A stretch of 64,000 bases of DNA from Agaribacillus aureus. Lineage in GTDB: Bacteria > Bacteroidota > Bacteroidia > Cytophagales > Cyclobacteriaceae. Positions 36,456 to 45,960 of this stretch are shown piece by piece. The stretch lies in NCBI GenBank assembly GCA_030442055.1, contig JAUJEB010000007.1:496001-560000 (forward strand), read 5' to 3'. Both the position numbers and the translations under genes were made by a program. Under the pieces are notes generated by a model. The model made no database searches, was not told the DNA's origin, and saw nothing but the letters and a program-made list of their open reading frames with translations. How positions within the stretch are numbered: position 1 is the first letter of the stretch; the number at the start of each line of letters is the position of its first letter.

Positions 36456-37112
36456 ATGGAAAGTGCAAAAATTATAGTTTTAATACTGCTTGTAATTTGC
36501 GCCCATACCGTTCAAGGGCAAATGCGGAGGGGAGGTAAGAAATTAAAAAAAGTAGTGTGCCCTATTGAAAATGGCAAGGACCTGAACTTCAGCCTCGGCG
36601 CCAGAATAGGCGACCCGTATGGTGTCACTGCCAAGATGTACTTCCCCGAAAGGTTGGCTGTGGAATTAATTGCGGGGCGTACTTTTCCCGGATTGCACGA
36701 TGAAGCCAACGAAGAAGTATTTAACGCAGAAATCGAGCTGCCGCACGATCAGTCCGAATACCTGGGACATGAAATAAGAAAGATGTATACAGGTCAGCTA
36801 AGAATGGTTTATCACCTGGATTTTCCCAATTACGAAGGCCTGGATTGGTATGTGGCCCTGGGTGGCCAGATCAGGTATTTTGAAATTCATTACGTTTTTG
36901 AATTTATGAACAGCGACCCACCAAGCGCCAATGTCGGGTCGATCGACGATCCCTTTACCAGAGTGGGACCTGAACTTTCTATGGGAGTTGAATATGTTAT
37001 TCCCTATCGCACCATGAGCTCATTTGCTGAAGTAGGCGTGTTTGGCGATGTTTTTAACGGAGGCCTGGATACACAATTTTTTGGAGGGTTAGGCGTGAGA
37101 TACAATTTTTAA
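36456..37112 (+). CDS. Hypothetical outer-membrane-type beta-barrel protein
   Basis: The 218-residue protein starts MESAKIIVLILLVICAHTVQ with a signal peptide ending near QGQ. The rest alternates aromatic strands and ends RYNF, a typical C-terminal outer-membrane strand: FSLGARIGDPYGVTAKMYF, WYVALGGQIRYFEIHYVFEF, GVEYVIPYRTMSSFAEVGVF, FFGGLGVRYNF. The ATG at 36456 is used; a TTG three codons earlier opens the frame. Function unknown. It lies between the two ABC half-transporter genes on the plus strand. Confidence 0.65.
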   Translation: MESAKIIVLILLVICAHTVQGQMRRGGKKLKKVVCPIENGKDLNFSLGARIGDPYGVTAKMYFPERLAVELIAGRTFPGLHDEANEEVFNAEIELPHDQSEYLGHEIRKMYTGQLRMVYHLDFPNYEGLDWYVALGGQIRYFEIHYVFEFMNSDPPSANVGSIDDPFTRVGPELSMGVEYVIPYRTMSSFAEVGVFGDVFNGGLDTQFFGGLGVRYNF

Positions 37113-37210
37113 TTTCCGGGAATAGTACAATTTAACCTGGCAATAAAAAACCATTCCGCTGGATTTCCTCGATCTTTTTATTTTTATTTGAGGTCCAATC
37201 AAAATTGCTG

Positions 37211-37735
37211 ATGAAACAAAGAAGGACCATTGTCGGGGTAGCTGTGTTTTTTACTGTTTGCTTGATTATCTACGCTTTTTTAGGAGGCTTGAAAGAAGTT
37301 CAGCTGTCGGTAGTCCCCGAAAAGATCTATCATATGGTTGGCACCCGGTTTTCCGGAAAAATTGAGAGTGACAAGCTGAAGAAACTCTTCATGGATGCCA
37401 AACAACTGGTTGAAGGCAATGAAATAGAAGGAACCTTGGCCATCATGTATTTTAAAGATGCTGTGGATAATACGGATAGTATTGAATGTTTTACCGGCAT
37501 ATTACTGAAGGGTGAACCGGAAGAGATCCCCGCTGGTATGGAGTATGAATTTTTTAGTAGCAATGGCGCTGTAAAGGCCCGGTTTGACGGTCACAGGCTT
37601 GTTACACCCAACCCGGCGGAGATCAAAGGCAAAGTGAATCAATACGCCAAGCAGAATCACCTGGTACTGCAACCACTTTTTGTGGAAAAGTATTTTTCAA
37701 ACAATGCTATTGAGGTCGACTACCTGCTTGATTAG
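37211..37735 (+). CDS. Membrane-anchored hypothetical protein
   Basis: The 174-residue protein has one N-terminal helix (TIVGVAVFFTVCLIIYAFLG) and a soluble domain on the far side: VVPEKIYHMVGTRFSGKIES, GNEIEGTLAIMYFKDA, PEEIPAGMEYEFFSSNG, YAKQNHLVLQPLFVEKYFSN. The domain resembles GyrI/effector-binding folds of the SRPBCC-like superfamily, but I would not assign it. It lies between the two ABC half-transporter genes and may be functionally linked to them. Confidence 0.6.
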   Translation: MKQRRTIVGVAVFFTVCLIIYAFLGGLKEVQLSVVPEKIYHMVGTRFSGKIESDKLKKLFMDAKQLVEGNEIEGTLAIMYFKDAVDNTDSIECFTGILLKGEPEEIPAGMEYEFFSSNGAVKARFDGHRLVTPNPAEIKGKVNQYAKQNHLVLQPLFVEKYFSNNAIEVDYLLD

Positions 37736-37754
37736 ATTGATGGGCGATTCCCAC

Positions 37755-39542
37755 TTAATTCTCTACCTCATCGGCTTGTAATTGTTTATCATACAGGGCC
37801 TTGAAAACGCCATTCTGTGACATGAGTGACTCGTTAGTACCCTTTTCGATGATTTTGCCGTCGTCCAGCACCAGCACCTTGTCGGCGAGTTTGGCAGAAG
37901 ATACGCGGTGAGAAATAATAATAGAGGTTCGGCCTTTCATTATCTTTTGCAAATTATTCAGGATCGCGTTTTCGGTTTTGGTGTCAACCGCCGAGAGGCA
38001 ATCATCGAGGATCAGTATTTTAGGCTGGCGGATCAAAGCCCGTGCAATGGACACTCGTTGCTTTTGCCCACCGGACAACGTAATCCCCCGCTCACCCAAA
38101 ACAGTTTCAAACCCATGTTTAAAGGCAGCTACATTCTCGTGCAGATCAGCATCCTTAGAAGCCTGCAGGATTTTTTCATCCGTAACACCCTCTGCGCCGA
38201 AGGCTATGTTTTCGCTGATTGATTCCGAAAATAAAAACACATCCTGCGGCACATAACCGATTTGTCCACGCAGTGAATTGAGATTGAAGTCTTTTATATC
38301 GCGATTGTCGATGGTGATGTCTCCACTGCTTGCATCAAACATTCTGCAAACCAGGTTGGCGATTGTACTCTTACCGGAGCCCGTGGTACCAATAATGGCG
38401 ATGGATTCACCGGGGTCTACCTTGAAGCTTACATCTTTTAAGGCATGTATGTTTGAATCCTCATATGTAAAATTCACCTTGTCAAATACAATGGCGCCTT
38501 CAATTGGTTCAGAGATATTCTTTGTGGAAACAATATCATTTTTGGTTTTTAGAAATTCATTGATTCTTTCCTGCGAAGCTTCGGCTCTTTGAACAATACT
38601 TGTAATCCAACCCAGGGCCGTAACCGGCCAGGTCAGCATATTTACATAAAGTATGAATTCGGCAATATTTCCAAAAGTAATGGAGCCATTGATAACCTCG
38701 ATCCCGCCAATGAAAATGGTTAAAATGGTACTAAGCCCAATTAATCCCATAATCAAAGGGATAAAAAGTGAGTTTACAAAAGTTAGTCCCAGAGACCTGC
38801 TTTTGTAATCATTGCTTTCTTTTGCAAAGGCATCAATGGAATGAGCCTCTCTTATAAATGCTTTCAATACCCTTATACCTGAAAAAGCCTCCTGCACAAA
38901 CGTGGATAGCTTTGAAAGGCTTCGCTGGATCTCTTCAGACCGCTTGTTGATGATATTGCTGACATAATAAATACTTACCGAAAGAATAGGCAAGGGAATT
39001 AATGCGTACAGCGTTAATTTAACGTTAACCAATAACATGATTGGAATAACCATTAAAAATATCGTCAATAAATTAAGCCCATACATGATGGCCGGCCCCA
39101 GATACATTCTTACTTTGCTTACATCTTCGGAAATTCTGGCCATAAGATCACCCGTGTTGTTTTTGCGATAAAAACTTAAAGGTAGAGATTGATAATGATG
39201 GTAAATTTCATTCTTAAGATCGTATTCGATGTGGCGGGACATGGCGATGATGGTTTGCCTTACAAGAAAGAGGAAAAACCCTCGTAGCAATGCCATTAAC
39301 AGGATAGCCAGTCCGCATATAAAAATATTGGTAGCAAAAGAATCGGCAAAAACGTTTTGAATATTTAAACCATGCAAAGCATCATACAGGCTAAGTTCAT
39401 TGGAAATAATGTCTACGGAATACCTGACAATCTGTGCCGGAAGGATCACAAAAACATTGGAAATGATGATAAAAAGAATACCAAGGAATAAATGGTACTT
39501 ATATTTTATCAAGTACTTGTTTAGGTGGCTAAGTTCTTTCAC
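37755..39542 (-). CDS. ABC exporter half-transporter, degenerate-site subunit
   Basis: The 595-residue protein has six transmembrane helices and a nucleotide-binding domain with Walker A GTTGSGKST near residue 386, canonical signature LSGGQKQRVS near 487, and Walker B ILILDDCLSAVD near 507, in which the catalytic glutamate is aspartate. That substitution marks the non-hydrolysing half of heterodimeric exporters (TM287/LmrC type). It starts with GTG at 39540-39542; no better start is visible. It complements the gene at 34557, which has the intact glutamate and a non-canonical signature. Confidence 0.88.
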   Translation of the reverse strand: MKELSHLNKYLIKYKYHLFLGILFIIISNVFVILPAQIVRYSVDIISNELSLYDALHGLNIQNVFADSFATNIFICGLAILLMALLRGFFLFLVRQTIIAMSRHIEYDLKNEIYHHYQSLPLSFYRKNNTGDLMARISEDVSKVRMYLGPAIMYGLNLLTIFLMVIPIMLLVNVKLTLYALIPLPILSVSIYYVSNIINKRSEEIQRSLSKLSTFVQEAFSGIRVLKAFIREAHSIDAFAKESNDYKSRSLGLTFVNSLFIPLIMGLIGLSTILTIFIGGIEVINGSITFGNIAEFILYVNMLTWPVTALGWITSIVQRAEASQERINEFLKTKNDIVSTKNISEPIEGAIVFDKVNFTYEDSNIHALKDVSFKVDPGESIAIIGTTGSGKSTIANLVCRMFDASSGDITIDNRDIKDFNLNSLRGQIGYVPQDVFLFSESISENIAFGAEGVTDEKILQASKDADLHENVAAFKHGFETVLGERGITLSGGQKQRVSIARALIRQPKILILDDCLSAVDTKTENAILNNLQKIMKGRTSIIISHRVSSAKLADKVLVLDDGKIIEKGTNESLMSQNGVFKALYDKQLQADEVEN

Positions 39543-39628
39543 TAGATACTAAAAACGGCTGTAATGATAAATTGTTTTGCCCTGTGGAATAAATTGATAT
39601 TACTGACAAATAAATGAAAAATTTGAGA

Positions 39629-39636
39629 TATTTTTG
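39629..39636 (+). promoter_or_regulatory. Candidate -7 box for the amino-acid dehydrogenase
   Basis: TATTTTTG matches TAnnTTTG 54 bases before the ATG. No convincing -33 element was seen. Confidence 0.35.
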
Positions 39637-39690
39637 CCACAAAATTAAGCGTCAGCGCTTAGCATATACTTAAACCCAAAAAAACGTTCA

Positions 39691-40794
39691 ATGTCGGAAG
39701 TAAACACGATTGAAAAGGTAAATAAATTGTCAGTCTTTGATGAAGTATCAAAACTGGGTCATGAGCAAGTAGTTTATTGCTATGATGAACCTACTGGTTT
39801 AAAGGCTATTATTGGTGTACATAATACCGTCCTGGGGCCCTCCCTGGGAGGAACCAGGATATGGAATTATCAATCTGAGGAAGAAGCCCTGAAGGATGTC
39901 TTGAGGCTCTCCCGGGGAATGACTTTCAAAAATGCCATTTCCGGCCTGAATCTCGGAGGAGGAAAAGCAGTCATCATCGGAGACGCTGCAAAGATAAAAT
40001 CGGAGGCTTTATTTAGAAGATTTGGTAGGTTTATTCAAAGTCTAAGCGGCCGCTATATTACGGCCGAAGATGTAAACATGAAGACTTCGGATATTGAGTA
40101 TGTGGCTATGGAAACCAGTCACGTGGCCGGGTTGCCGGAAGTACTTGGCGGTGGTGGGGATCCTTCACCGGTAACGGCCTTTGGTACCTACATGGGGATG
40201 AAAGCCACTGTCAAAAAAGTTTATGGAAACGATAGCCTGGAAGGGAAGAAAATAGCGGTTCAGGGTGTTGGGCAGGTAGGAACGTACCTGGTAGAATATT
40301 TGAAAAAGGAAAATGCGAAAATCTATGTTTCGGATATAGATGAAGAAAAACTAGATCGCGTAGCAAAGGAATATGGGGCTGTGGTGGTGCCGGAACAAAG
40401 TTTATACGATATGGATATCGACATCTACGCCCCCTGTGCCCTGGGAGCAACACTTAACGATGATACACTATCACAGCTCAAATGCCAGGTGGTAGCGGGC
40501 GCCGCGAATAATCAGCTGGCAGATGAAAGGAAGCACGGGAAGGTGTTGAAGGATAAAGGCATTGTTTATGCACCGGACTTTCTGATCAATGCCGGAGGTG
40601 TCATGAATTGTTATGCAGAATATATCGGAGGATATAAACGGGAAAAAGTATATAAACAGGCAGAGAAAATTTATGATATTACCACTAATATTTTAAACAC
40701 CGCCGAAAAAGAAAATATCACAACGCACGAGGCAGCGCTCGAACTGGCCCTGAAAAGAATATCAGATATGGGCAAGGTCAAGCTGGCCTTTTAA
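39691..40794 (+). CDS. Leucine/valine/phenylalanine-type amino-acid dehydrogenase
   Basis: The 367-residue Glu/Leu/Phe/Val dehydrogenase has GPSLGGTRIW near residue 50, catalytic lysines K80 and K92 in RGMTFKNAISGLNLGGGKAV, TAEDVNMKTSDIEYV, GGGDPSPVTAFGTY and the NAD-binding VQGVGQVGTYLVEYL. It oxidatively deaminates branched-chain or aromatic amino acids. Family members closest in motif are leucine dehydrogenases. It heads a plus-strand run continuing with nusB 59 bases later. Confidence 0.92.
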   Translation: MSEVNTIEKVNKLSVFDEVSKLGHEQVVYCYDEPTGLKAIIGVHNTVLGPSLGGTRIWNYQSEEEALKDVLRLSRGMTFKNAISGLNLGGGKAVIIGDAAKIKSEALFRRFGRFIQSLSGRYITAEDVNMKTSDIEYVAMETSHVAGLPEVLGGGGDPSPVTAFGTYMGMKATVKKVYGNDSLEGKKIAVQGVGQVGTYLVEYLKKENAKIYVSDIDEEKLDRVAKEYGAVVVPEQSLYDMDIDIYAPCALGATLNDDTLSQLKCQVVAGAANNQLADERKHGKVLKDKGIVYAPDFLINAGGVMNCYAEYIGGYKREKVYKQAEKIYDITTNILNTAEKENITTHEAALELALKRISDMGKVKLAF

Positions 40795-40853
40795 GAAATA
40801 CAATAGTTTGCCACCTGAAACAATAAACCGGAGTCGTTCTTTAAAAAATTGTC

Positions 40854-42014
40854 ATGCTGAACAGGAGATCGTTAAGAATTAAAGTAGCACAAAATCTTTA
40901 TGCTTATAATCAGTGTAAGCGGGCAAACTATGAGATTGCACTCAAGGAGATTGAGCAGCGCTTTCAGCCCGATCTGTTGTCGCCGGAGGAACAGGATAAA
41001 GAGGAACTTAAGCAATCCGGTAAACAGGCAGTGGCAGTCTTTAAAAGAAAGTTTGTCGAAGTCGATGAAAAAAAGGCGGAGCCGATAGAAGAAAAGATAA
41101 AAGAAGTCGTCAACGACGTCTACCTGTCGTATGAAAACAACCTGAAAAAAGACCTGAAATTTTTACGCCGGAATCTGGTGATCGACGCCGAAAAGATCGT
41201 GGATCGTCAACTGATGGTTTTTGAATTATTGGTAGAATTTGCCGAAATAGCTTCGGGCAAGTATTTTAAAAATCCGGCCAAATTTGTTAGTGATAACCTG
41301 AAAAACAATCAGGTGATCGCCGCTATCAAATCCAATAAATCATTGCAAAACATGGTGGTCAAAAAAAATATTCACTGGAATAACCACCATCAGGATGTGC
41401 TTACATGGTACAGGGAGATTATCAATGAAACACCCGAATATATTGCCTACAAAGGCCTGAAAGCCCCTGATTTAGATGATGATAGAAAGATTGTTACCTT
41501 TATAGCTAAAAATCAGATATTTAAAAATGAAATTGTCAATGCTTTATTTGAGGAATTGGATTTGACCTGGGAAGAAAACAAGGTAGCTGTTAAAAGCATG
41601 GTCCTTAAGACCATTAAATCGATAGAAGCCGACAAGGAGGAGTGGACCATGGAAGTAAGTCCGCTATCTTATAATTGGGAGGATGATAAAGCGTTTTTTG
41701 AGAAATTGTTTATCGACAGTGTCGAAAATGATGAAGATTTTGAAAACTTGGTTGCAGAGAAGTCAAAAAATTGGGATATTCATCGATTGGCAATGATGGA
41801 TAAAATCATTTTAAAGATGGCTATTTGTGAAATGATCAAATTTCCCAGCATTCCGATCAAAGTAACCATCAATGAATATATAGAAATTTCTAAACGTTAT
41901 AGCACACCTAAAAGTAAACAGTTTGTCAATGGCCTGCTGGACAGTCTGGCCAACAAACTGGTTTCGGAAGGAATTGTGAAGAAGAGTGGCAGAGGTTTAA
42001 TAGACAATAAATAA
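40854..42014 (+). CDS. nusB: Transcription antitermination factor NusB, long Bacteroidota form
   Basis: The 386-residue protein carries the NusB fold at its C-terminus (HRLAMMDKIILKMAICEMIK, PSIPIKVTINEYIEISKRYS, KQFVNGLLDSLANK) and the first NusB helix at its N-terminus (RRSLRIKVAQNLYAYNQC). The two are separated by an approximately 230-residue lysine/glutamate-rich insert. Canonical NusB is about 140 residues; the large insertion is usual in Bacteroidota. NusB with NusE loads onto boxA RNA for rRNA antitermination. Confidence 0.9.
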   Translation: MLNRRSLRIKVAQNLYAYNQCKRANYEIALKEIEQRFQPDLLSPEEQDKEELKQSGKQAVAVFKRKFVEVDEKKAEPIEEKIKEVVNDVYLSYENNLKKDLKFLRRNLVIDAEKIVDRQLMVFELLVEFAEIASGKYFKNPAKFVSDNLKNNQVIAAIKSNKSLQNMVVKKNIHWNNHHQDVLTWYREIINETPEYIAYKGLKAPDLDDDRKIVTFIAKNQIFKNEIVNALFEELDLTWEENKVAVKSMVLKTIKSIEADKEEWTMEVSPLSYNWEDDKAFFEKLFIDSVENDEDFENLVAEKSKNWDIHRLAMMDKIILKMAICEMIKFPSIPIKVTINEYIEISKRYSTPKSKQFVNGLLDSLANKLVSEGIVKKSGRGLIDNK

Positions 42015-42025
42015 ATTAAAATCAT

Positions 42026-42331
42026 ATGAGCAGATCAAGTAATACCTTTTTAGCATTTTTAGCTGGAGCCACCACCGGCGCCTTGTTGGGTATACTTTAT
42101 GCCCCTGATAAGGGTTCTAATACCAGAGATCGCTTGTCATACACGCTTGACAAGTACAAAGAAAGGTTAGAAGACCTTTTGGATGATATTATCAATGGTA
42201 AGGACGAAACCGAATCGGTAGCAAAAAGCAAAGGTGAAAGAGTGGTCAGCGATGCGAAGGAAAAAGCGGAGAAGCTTTTGCATGATGTGGACGAATTGAT
42301 AGACCAGATCAAAGGGGAAGACAAAGAGTAA
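42026..42331 (+). CDS. YtxH-domain protein
   Basis: The 101-residue protein has a single N-terminal glycine-rich hydrophobic segment (FLAFLAGATTGALLGILYAP) directly followed by a long amphipathic, acidic helix ending LIDQIKGEDKE. This is the YtxH layout, associated with general-stress and envelope contexts, function unsettled. It is 11 bases after nusB and 3 bases before the isocitrate dehydrogenase, so co-transcription is certain. Confidence 0.85.
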   Translation: MSRSSNTFLAFLAGATTGALLGILYAPDKGSNTRDRLSYTLDKYKERLEDLLDDIINGKDETESVAKSKGERVVSDAKEKAEKLLHDVDELIDQIKGEDKE

Positions 42332-42334
42332 GGC

Positions 42335-43336
42335 ATGAGAACAGTAACACTCATTCAGGGCGACGGTATTGGTCCGGAGATCATAGATTCCGTAAAGGAG
42401 ATTTTTAAGGCCGCCAAAGTGCCCATACAATGGGAAGAAGAGAATGCAGGGCAAACCACTTATGAAGCCTCGGGCGAATTGATTCCTCAATCGTTGGTCG
42501 ACTCTATCAATGCCAATAAGGTGGCGTTGAAAGGTCCCATTACCACGCCGGTTAAAGGTGGGTTTCGAAGTATCAATGTGCAGTTGCGACAGATGTTTGA
42601 CCTTTATCAAAATCTGAGACCGTGTAAAAGTACGCCGGGTGTCAATTCCAGGTTTGACAATGTCGACCTGGTCCTGTTCAGGGAAAATACAGAGGGGCTT
42701 TATTCGGGACTGGAAATATATGACGCGCGCCTGGAGATGGCGGACTCTATTGCCAGGATTACTAAGGAGGGAAGTGTTCGGATCATAAAAGCTGCATTTG
42801 AATATGCCAGACGCAATGGCAGAAAAAAAGTAACATTGGTCCACAAGGCCAATATATTGAAGCATATTGGCAAAATATTTCTCGATGCCGGCATGGAGGT
42901 GGCTGAGGATTATCCCGGTATTGCGGTGGATGATAAAATCATCGACAATATGTGTATGCAACTGGTTATCAAGCCGGAGCAATTTGACGTGGTCGTGACT
43001 ACCAACCTGTTTGGCGATATACTTTCTGATTTGGGTGCCGGATTAGTAGGAGGCCTGGGACTGGTTTCCGGAGCAAACATAGGAGATGAGATTGCCATAT
43101 TTGAAGCCGTACACGGCTCAGCCCCGGATATTGCCGGTAAAAATATGGCTAACCCTACCGCGATCATTCGCTCAGCGTTACTATTGCTTAATTATTTGGA
43201 ACTTAATGACTATCACGATGCCATTAATACGGCATTACAGGCTACACTTGCCAATAAAGATGAATGTACTGCCGATCTGGGTGGTAGCGCCGGAACATCG
43301 GAGTTTACTCAAAATATCATAAAAAAATTAAAATAA
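42335..43336 (+). CDS. NAD-type isocitrate dehydrogenase
   Basis: The 333-residue beta-decarboxylating dehydrogenase has TLIQGDGIGPEIIDSVKEIF, the substrate loop GPITTPVKGGFRSINVQLRQ, RENTEGLYSGLEI, KANILKHIGKIF, DVVVTTNLFGDILSDLGAGL and AVHGSAPDIAGKNMANPTA. Short length and the RSINVQLR substrate loop favour NAD-isocitrate dehydrogenase over isopropylmalate dehydrogenase. It works in the TCA cycle. A small gap to its neighbours places it in the nusB operon. Confidence 0.9.
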   Translation: MRTVTLIQGDGIGPEIIDSVKEIFKAAKVPIQWEEENAGQTTYEASGELIPQSLVDSINANKVALKGPITTPVKGGFRSINVQLRQMFDLYQNLRPCKSTPGVNSRFDNVDLVLFRENTEGLYSGLEIYDARLEMADSIARITKEGSVRIIKAAFEYARRNGRKKVTLVHKANILKHIGKIFLDAGMEVAEDYPGIAVDDKIIDNMCMQLVIKPEQFDVVVTTNLFGDILSDLGAGLVGGLGLVSGANIGDEIAIFEAVHGSAPDIAGKNMANPTAIIRSALLLLNYLELNDYHDAINTALQATLANKDECTADLGGSAGTSEFTQNIIKKLK

Positions 43337-43403
43337 TAGGTATTAATAGCTAATTTTGATATTAGCTAAAGAAAAAACTGAATTTAAATTAATATTTCTA
43401 ATC

Positions 43404-43958
43404 ATGAAAAAGTTAATAAATTTAGGTGTGTTGTTGACTTTCGTTGTAGTAGCAATGACATCATGCACCAATAGCAAACAAGAAGAGAAAATAGCTGCAT
43501 TGGAGGAGAGAATTAAAGAATTGGAAGGTGATGGCAAAAGCAAAGCACAACCAAAGCAAAACCCTACTTCTTTAGCAGCTAATGTAGATGCCGAATCCAC
43601 GCCGGAGGGCCCTCTGGGTGCATTTAAATTTGAACAGGAAGAGTTTGATTTTGGCGCCATTGAGGCCGGAACAGTCATAGAGCATACTTTTAAATTTACC
43701 AACGTAGGCGAGGCGCCGTTGATCATTCAAAGTGCCACTGCTTCCTGCGGATGTACTGTTCCTAAAAAACCCTCCGATCCGATCCCTGTGGGAGGTACTG
43801 GCGAAATTGGTGTCAGGTATGATAGTAAAAACAAAAGTGGTGTACAAAGCCCCGTGATTACTATCAGAGCCAACACTGATCCAAATGTTACCAGAATTAA
43901 GTTGAAAGGGTCAGTCAATCCAAAGAAGGAATTACCCGACGGCCCGGTTAGAAAGTAA
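43404..43958 (+). CDS. DUF1573 lipoprotein
   Basis: The 184-residue protein begins MKKLINLGVLLTFVVVAMTS with cysteine in the lipobox (TSC), then a coiled-coil linker (QEEKIAALEERIKELEG) and a DUF1573 Ig-like domain: FDFGAIEAGTVIEHTFKFTN, VGEAPLIIQSATASCGCTVP, GGTGEIGVRYDSKNKSG. The CGC motif and HTFKFTN strand are diagnostic. DUF1573 proteins are periplasmic or outer-membrane lipoproteins abundant in Bacteroidota; function unknown. The start at 43404 rather than 43356 gives the proper signal peptide. Confidence 0.88.
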   Translation: MKKLINLGVLLTFVVVAMTSCTNSKQEEKIAALEERIKELEGDGKSKAQPKQNPTSLAANVDAESTPEGPLGAFKFEQEEFDFGAIEAGTVIEHTFKFTNVGEAPLIIQSATASCGCTVPKKPSDPIPVGGTGEIGVRYDSKNKSGVQSPVITIRANTDPNVTRIKLKGSVNPKKELPDGPVRK

Positions 43959-43976
43959 ATTAAAAACAAAAAACCT

Positions 43977-44297
43977 ATGTTAACCTATATTTTGTTGCAA
44001 AGCTCATCCGGTGGGCCAAATGCGTGGATGGGCAACGCCGTACTTTTTGGCGGTATTATCCTGATATTCTACTTTTTCATGTTGCGACCTCAGCAAAAGA
44101 AACAGAAGGATCAGAAAGGATTTATCGAGTCGGTGAAAAAAGGAGATAATGTGGTGACCATTGGTGGCATGCACGGGAAAATACATGCCATTGAATCAGA
44201 CTATGTCATCATTGAAGTGGATAAAGGGGCTAAAATCAAGTTTGATAAGTCTTCTATTTCTTTTGAAAATAGTAAGACTTACGCGAAAAAGACCTAA
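43977..44297 (+). CDS. yajC: Preprotein translocase subunit YajC
   Basis: The 106-residue single-span protein has the hydrophobic VLFGGIILIFYFFMLRPQQK segment followed by KKGDNVVTIGGMHGKIHAIE and VIIEVDKGAKIKFDKSSI, all classic YajC. It joins SecDF at the translocon. The conserved Bacteroidota order DUF1573, yajC, YbbR-like, coaE is seen here. Confidence 0.95.
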   Translation: MLTYILLQSSSGGPNAWMGNAVLFGGIILIFYFFMLRPQQKKQKDQKGFIESVKKGDNVVTIGGMHGKIHAIESDYVIIEVDKGAKIKFDKSSISFENSKTYAKKT

Positions 44298-44311
44298 TTG
44301 AAACTATCCCT

Positions 44312-45292
44312 TTGGAAACTTTCAAAAAAATAATTAATTGGCTTAGCGGATCTCTGACAGAAGAAAAAACCAAAGACTGGAAAATAGTGGTCCTGTGTGT
44401 GGTGGCAGCAACCACTTTTTGGTTTTTTAATGCGCTGAACAAAAATAATTATACGACAGTAATCAATTACCCTATAAAATTTACTTTCGATAATCCCAAT
44501 GACAGTCTGATCATGGTAAACGATCCACCCGAGAAGATTGCCATTGACGTTTCCGGACGAGGGTGGATATTATTCAGGAAAACTTTTTGGTTCAATTATG
44601 AACCCATCAATATCAATCTGTCAGCGCCGGTCGATACAAAGTTCCTGACCCGTGGTTCTTTGCAGCCGATTGTAGAGCCGCAATTGAACGACCTGAAGGT
44701 GAATTACATTGTTGACGATACGATTTTCCTTAATATCGAAAGAAGGATCAGTAAAAAGCTGAAGGTATTTGTTGACAATGATCGCATCAGTCTGGAAGAG
44801 AATTATCAGATAACTTCCCCAATAGTCATCAAGCCGGATTCTGTATTAGTGGCTGGCCCCTCTTCCGTTATCGATAATCTATCCGATGCCCTCGAACTGG
44901 AGATTGGCGAGGAGGATATTGACACTGGATTTGACGATAGAATTGACGCCAATGTTTTGGGGTTTCCACTGGTCACCTATTATCCCGAGAAAGTGGCAGT
45001 CAACTTCGAGGTTACTGAATTTGTAAAAAAAGAACATAATCTGGCCATTGAATGGCTGAAATTTCCTGAAGTGACTACTTTGACGGTAAGTGATTCCATC
45101 GTCAATATTTCTTATTGGGTAGGCCGCGACGATGAAGAACAAATAGATGCAAGCCAGTTTCAGGTCCGCGCGGATTTCTCTGCTATCGACGACGCCGACT
45201 CCACTATTCTGCTGGAGGTCGTGGCCAAGCCGGACCTGGTAAAAGATATCAATTTTTCTCCACAAAAAGTAAAACTGCACTATGGCCAGTAA
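44312..45292 (+). CDS. YbbR-like domain protein
   Basis: The 326-residue protein starts at a TTG (no in-frame ATG fits), has one transmembrane helix (WKIVVLCVVAATTFWFFNAL near residue 30) and extracytoplasmic YbbR-like repeats with paired strands (VIKPDSVLVAGPSSVIDNLS, NFEVTEFVKKEHNLAIEW). In other phyla YbbR proteins regulate diadenylate cyclase; here no cyclase is adjacent. It overlaps coaE by 11 bases. Confidence 0.85.
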   Translation: METFKKIINWLSGSLTEEKTKDWKIVVLCVVAATTFWFFNALNKNNYTTVINYPIKFTFDNPNDSLIMVNDPPEKIAIDVSGRGWILFRKTFWFNYEPININLSAPVDTKFLTRGSLQPIVEPQLNDLKVNYIVDDTIFLNIERRISKKLKVFVDNDRISLEENYQITSPIVIKPDSVLVAGPSSVIDNLSDALELEIGEEDIDTGFDDRIDANVLGFPLVTYYPEKVAVNFEVTEFVKKEHNLAIEWLKFPEVTTLTVSDSIVNISYWVGRDDEEQIDASQFQVRADFSAIDDADSTILLEVVAKPDLVKDINFSPQKVKLHYGQ

Positions 45293-45893
45293 TCCATTGC
45301 TGGTCGGTATAACCGGTGGCATAGGGGCCGGAAAAAGCATCATTTGCAAGATTTTTCAATGTCTTGGTGTACCGGTCTATCAGGCAGATGATCGCGCCAG
45401 GTGGTTAATGACCCATGACACGTCATTGATCAGTGAGATTAAATCACACTTTGGACCATCAGCCTATTTCGAAGATGGCCGGCTAAACAGCACTTTTCTA
45501 GCATCCGAGGTATTCCACGATAAAAAAAAATTAGACCTCTTGAATAACCTGGTGCACCCAAATGTAGGCAAGGATTTTGAATATTGGGTGCAGGAAAACG
45601 GCCAGTTACCCTATTTAATTAAAGAAGCTGCCTTGCTGTTTGAATCCGGCTCCTACAAGGAGCTTGACAAGGTGATCAATGTAGATGCTCCGGCGGATAT
45701 CCGCAAGAAGAGAGTGGCTGCCAGAGATAAACATCGTATCGAGGCAGACATTCAGGCTATTATGGACCGGCAGCTTGGGGATGAACAAAGAAAAACCATG
45801 GCCGACTTTGTCATTACCAACAATGATCGCGACCTGGTTATACCACAGGTGCTGGCCTTACACCGACAATTTATTTCTGGAAAGGGGAATTGA
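45282..45893 (+). CDS. coaE: Dephospho-CoA kinase
   Basis: The 203-residue P-loop kinase has GITGGIGAGKSIICKIFQCL (Walker A GGIGAGKS), YQADDRARWLM with the catalytic aspartate region, NLVHPNVGKDFEYWV, KEAALLFESGSYKELDKVIN and VAARDKHRIEADIQAIMDRQ. It performs the last step of coenzyme A synthesis. It ends the nusB-to-coaE run. Confidence 0.95.
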   Translation: MASNPLLVGITGGIGAGKSIICKIFQCLGVPVYQADDRARWLMTHDTSLISEIKSHFGPSAYFEDGRLNSTFLASEVFHDKKKLDLLNNLVHPNVGKDFEYWVQENGQLPYLIKEAALLFESGSYKELDKVINVDAPADIRKKRVAARDKHRIEADIQAIMDRQLGDEQRKTMADFVITNNDRDLVIPQVLALHRQFISGKGN

Positions 45894-45960
45894 TTTGTAA
45901 ATTTCTGTCCGGCTTAAACCAGCTGCCGGTGTTGATGCGGAACAGGTTCGTTTCAAGCAT

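Noticed and set aside
42167-42982. A 271-codon minus-strand ORF opposite the isocitrate dehydrogenase gene
   Set aside because: It is antisense to two well-supported genes and its translation has no recognisable family; a shadow of the coding strand.
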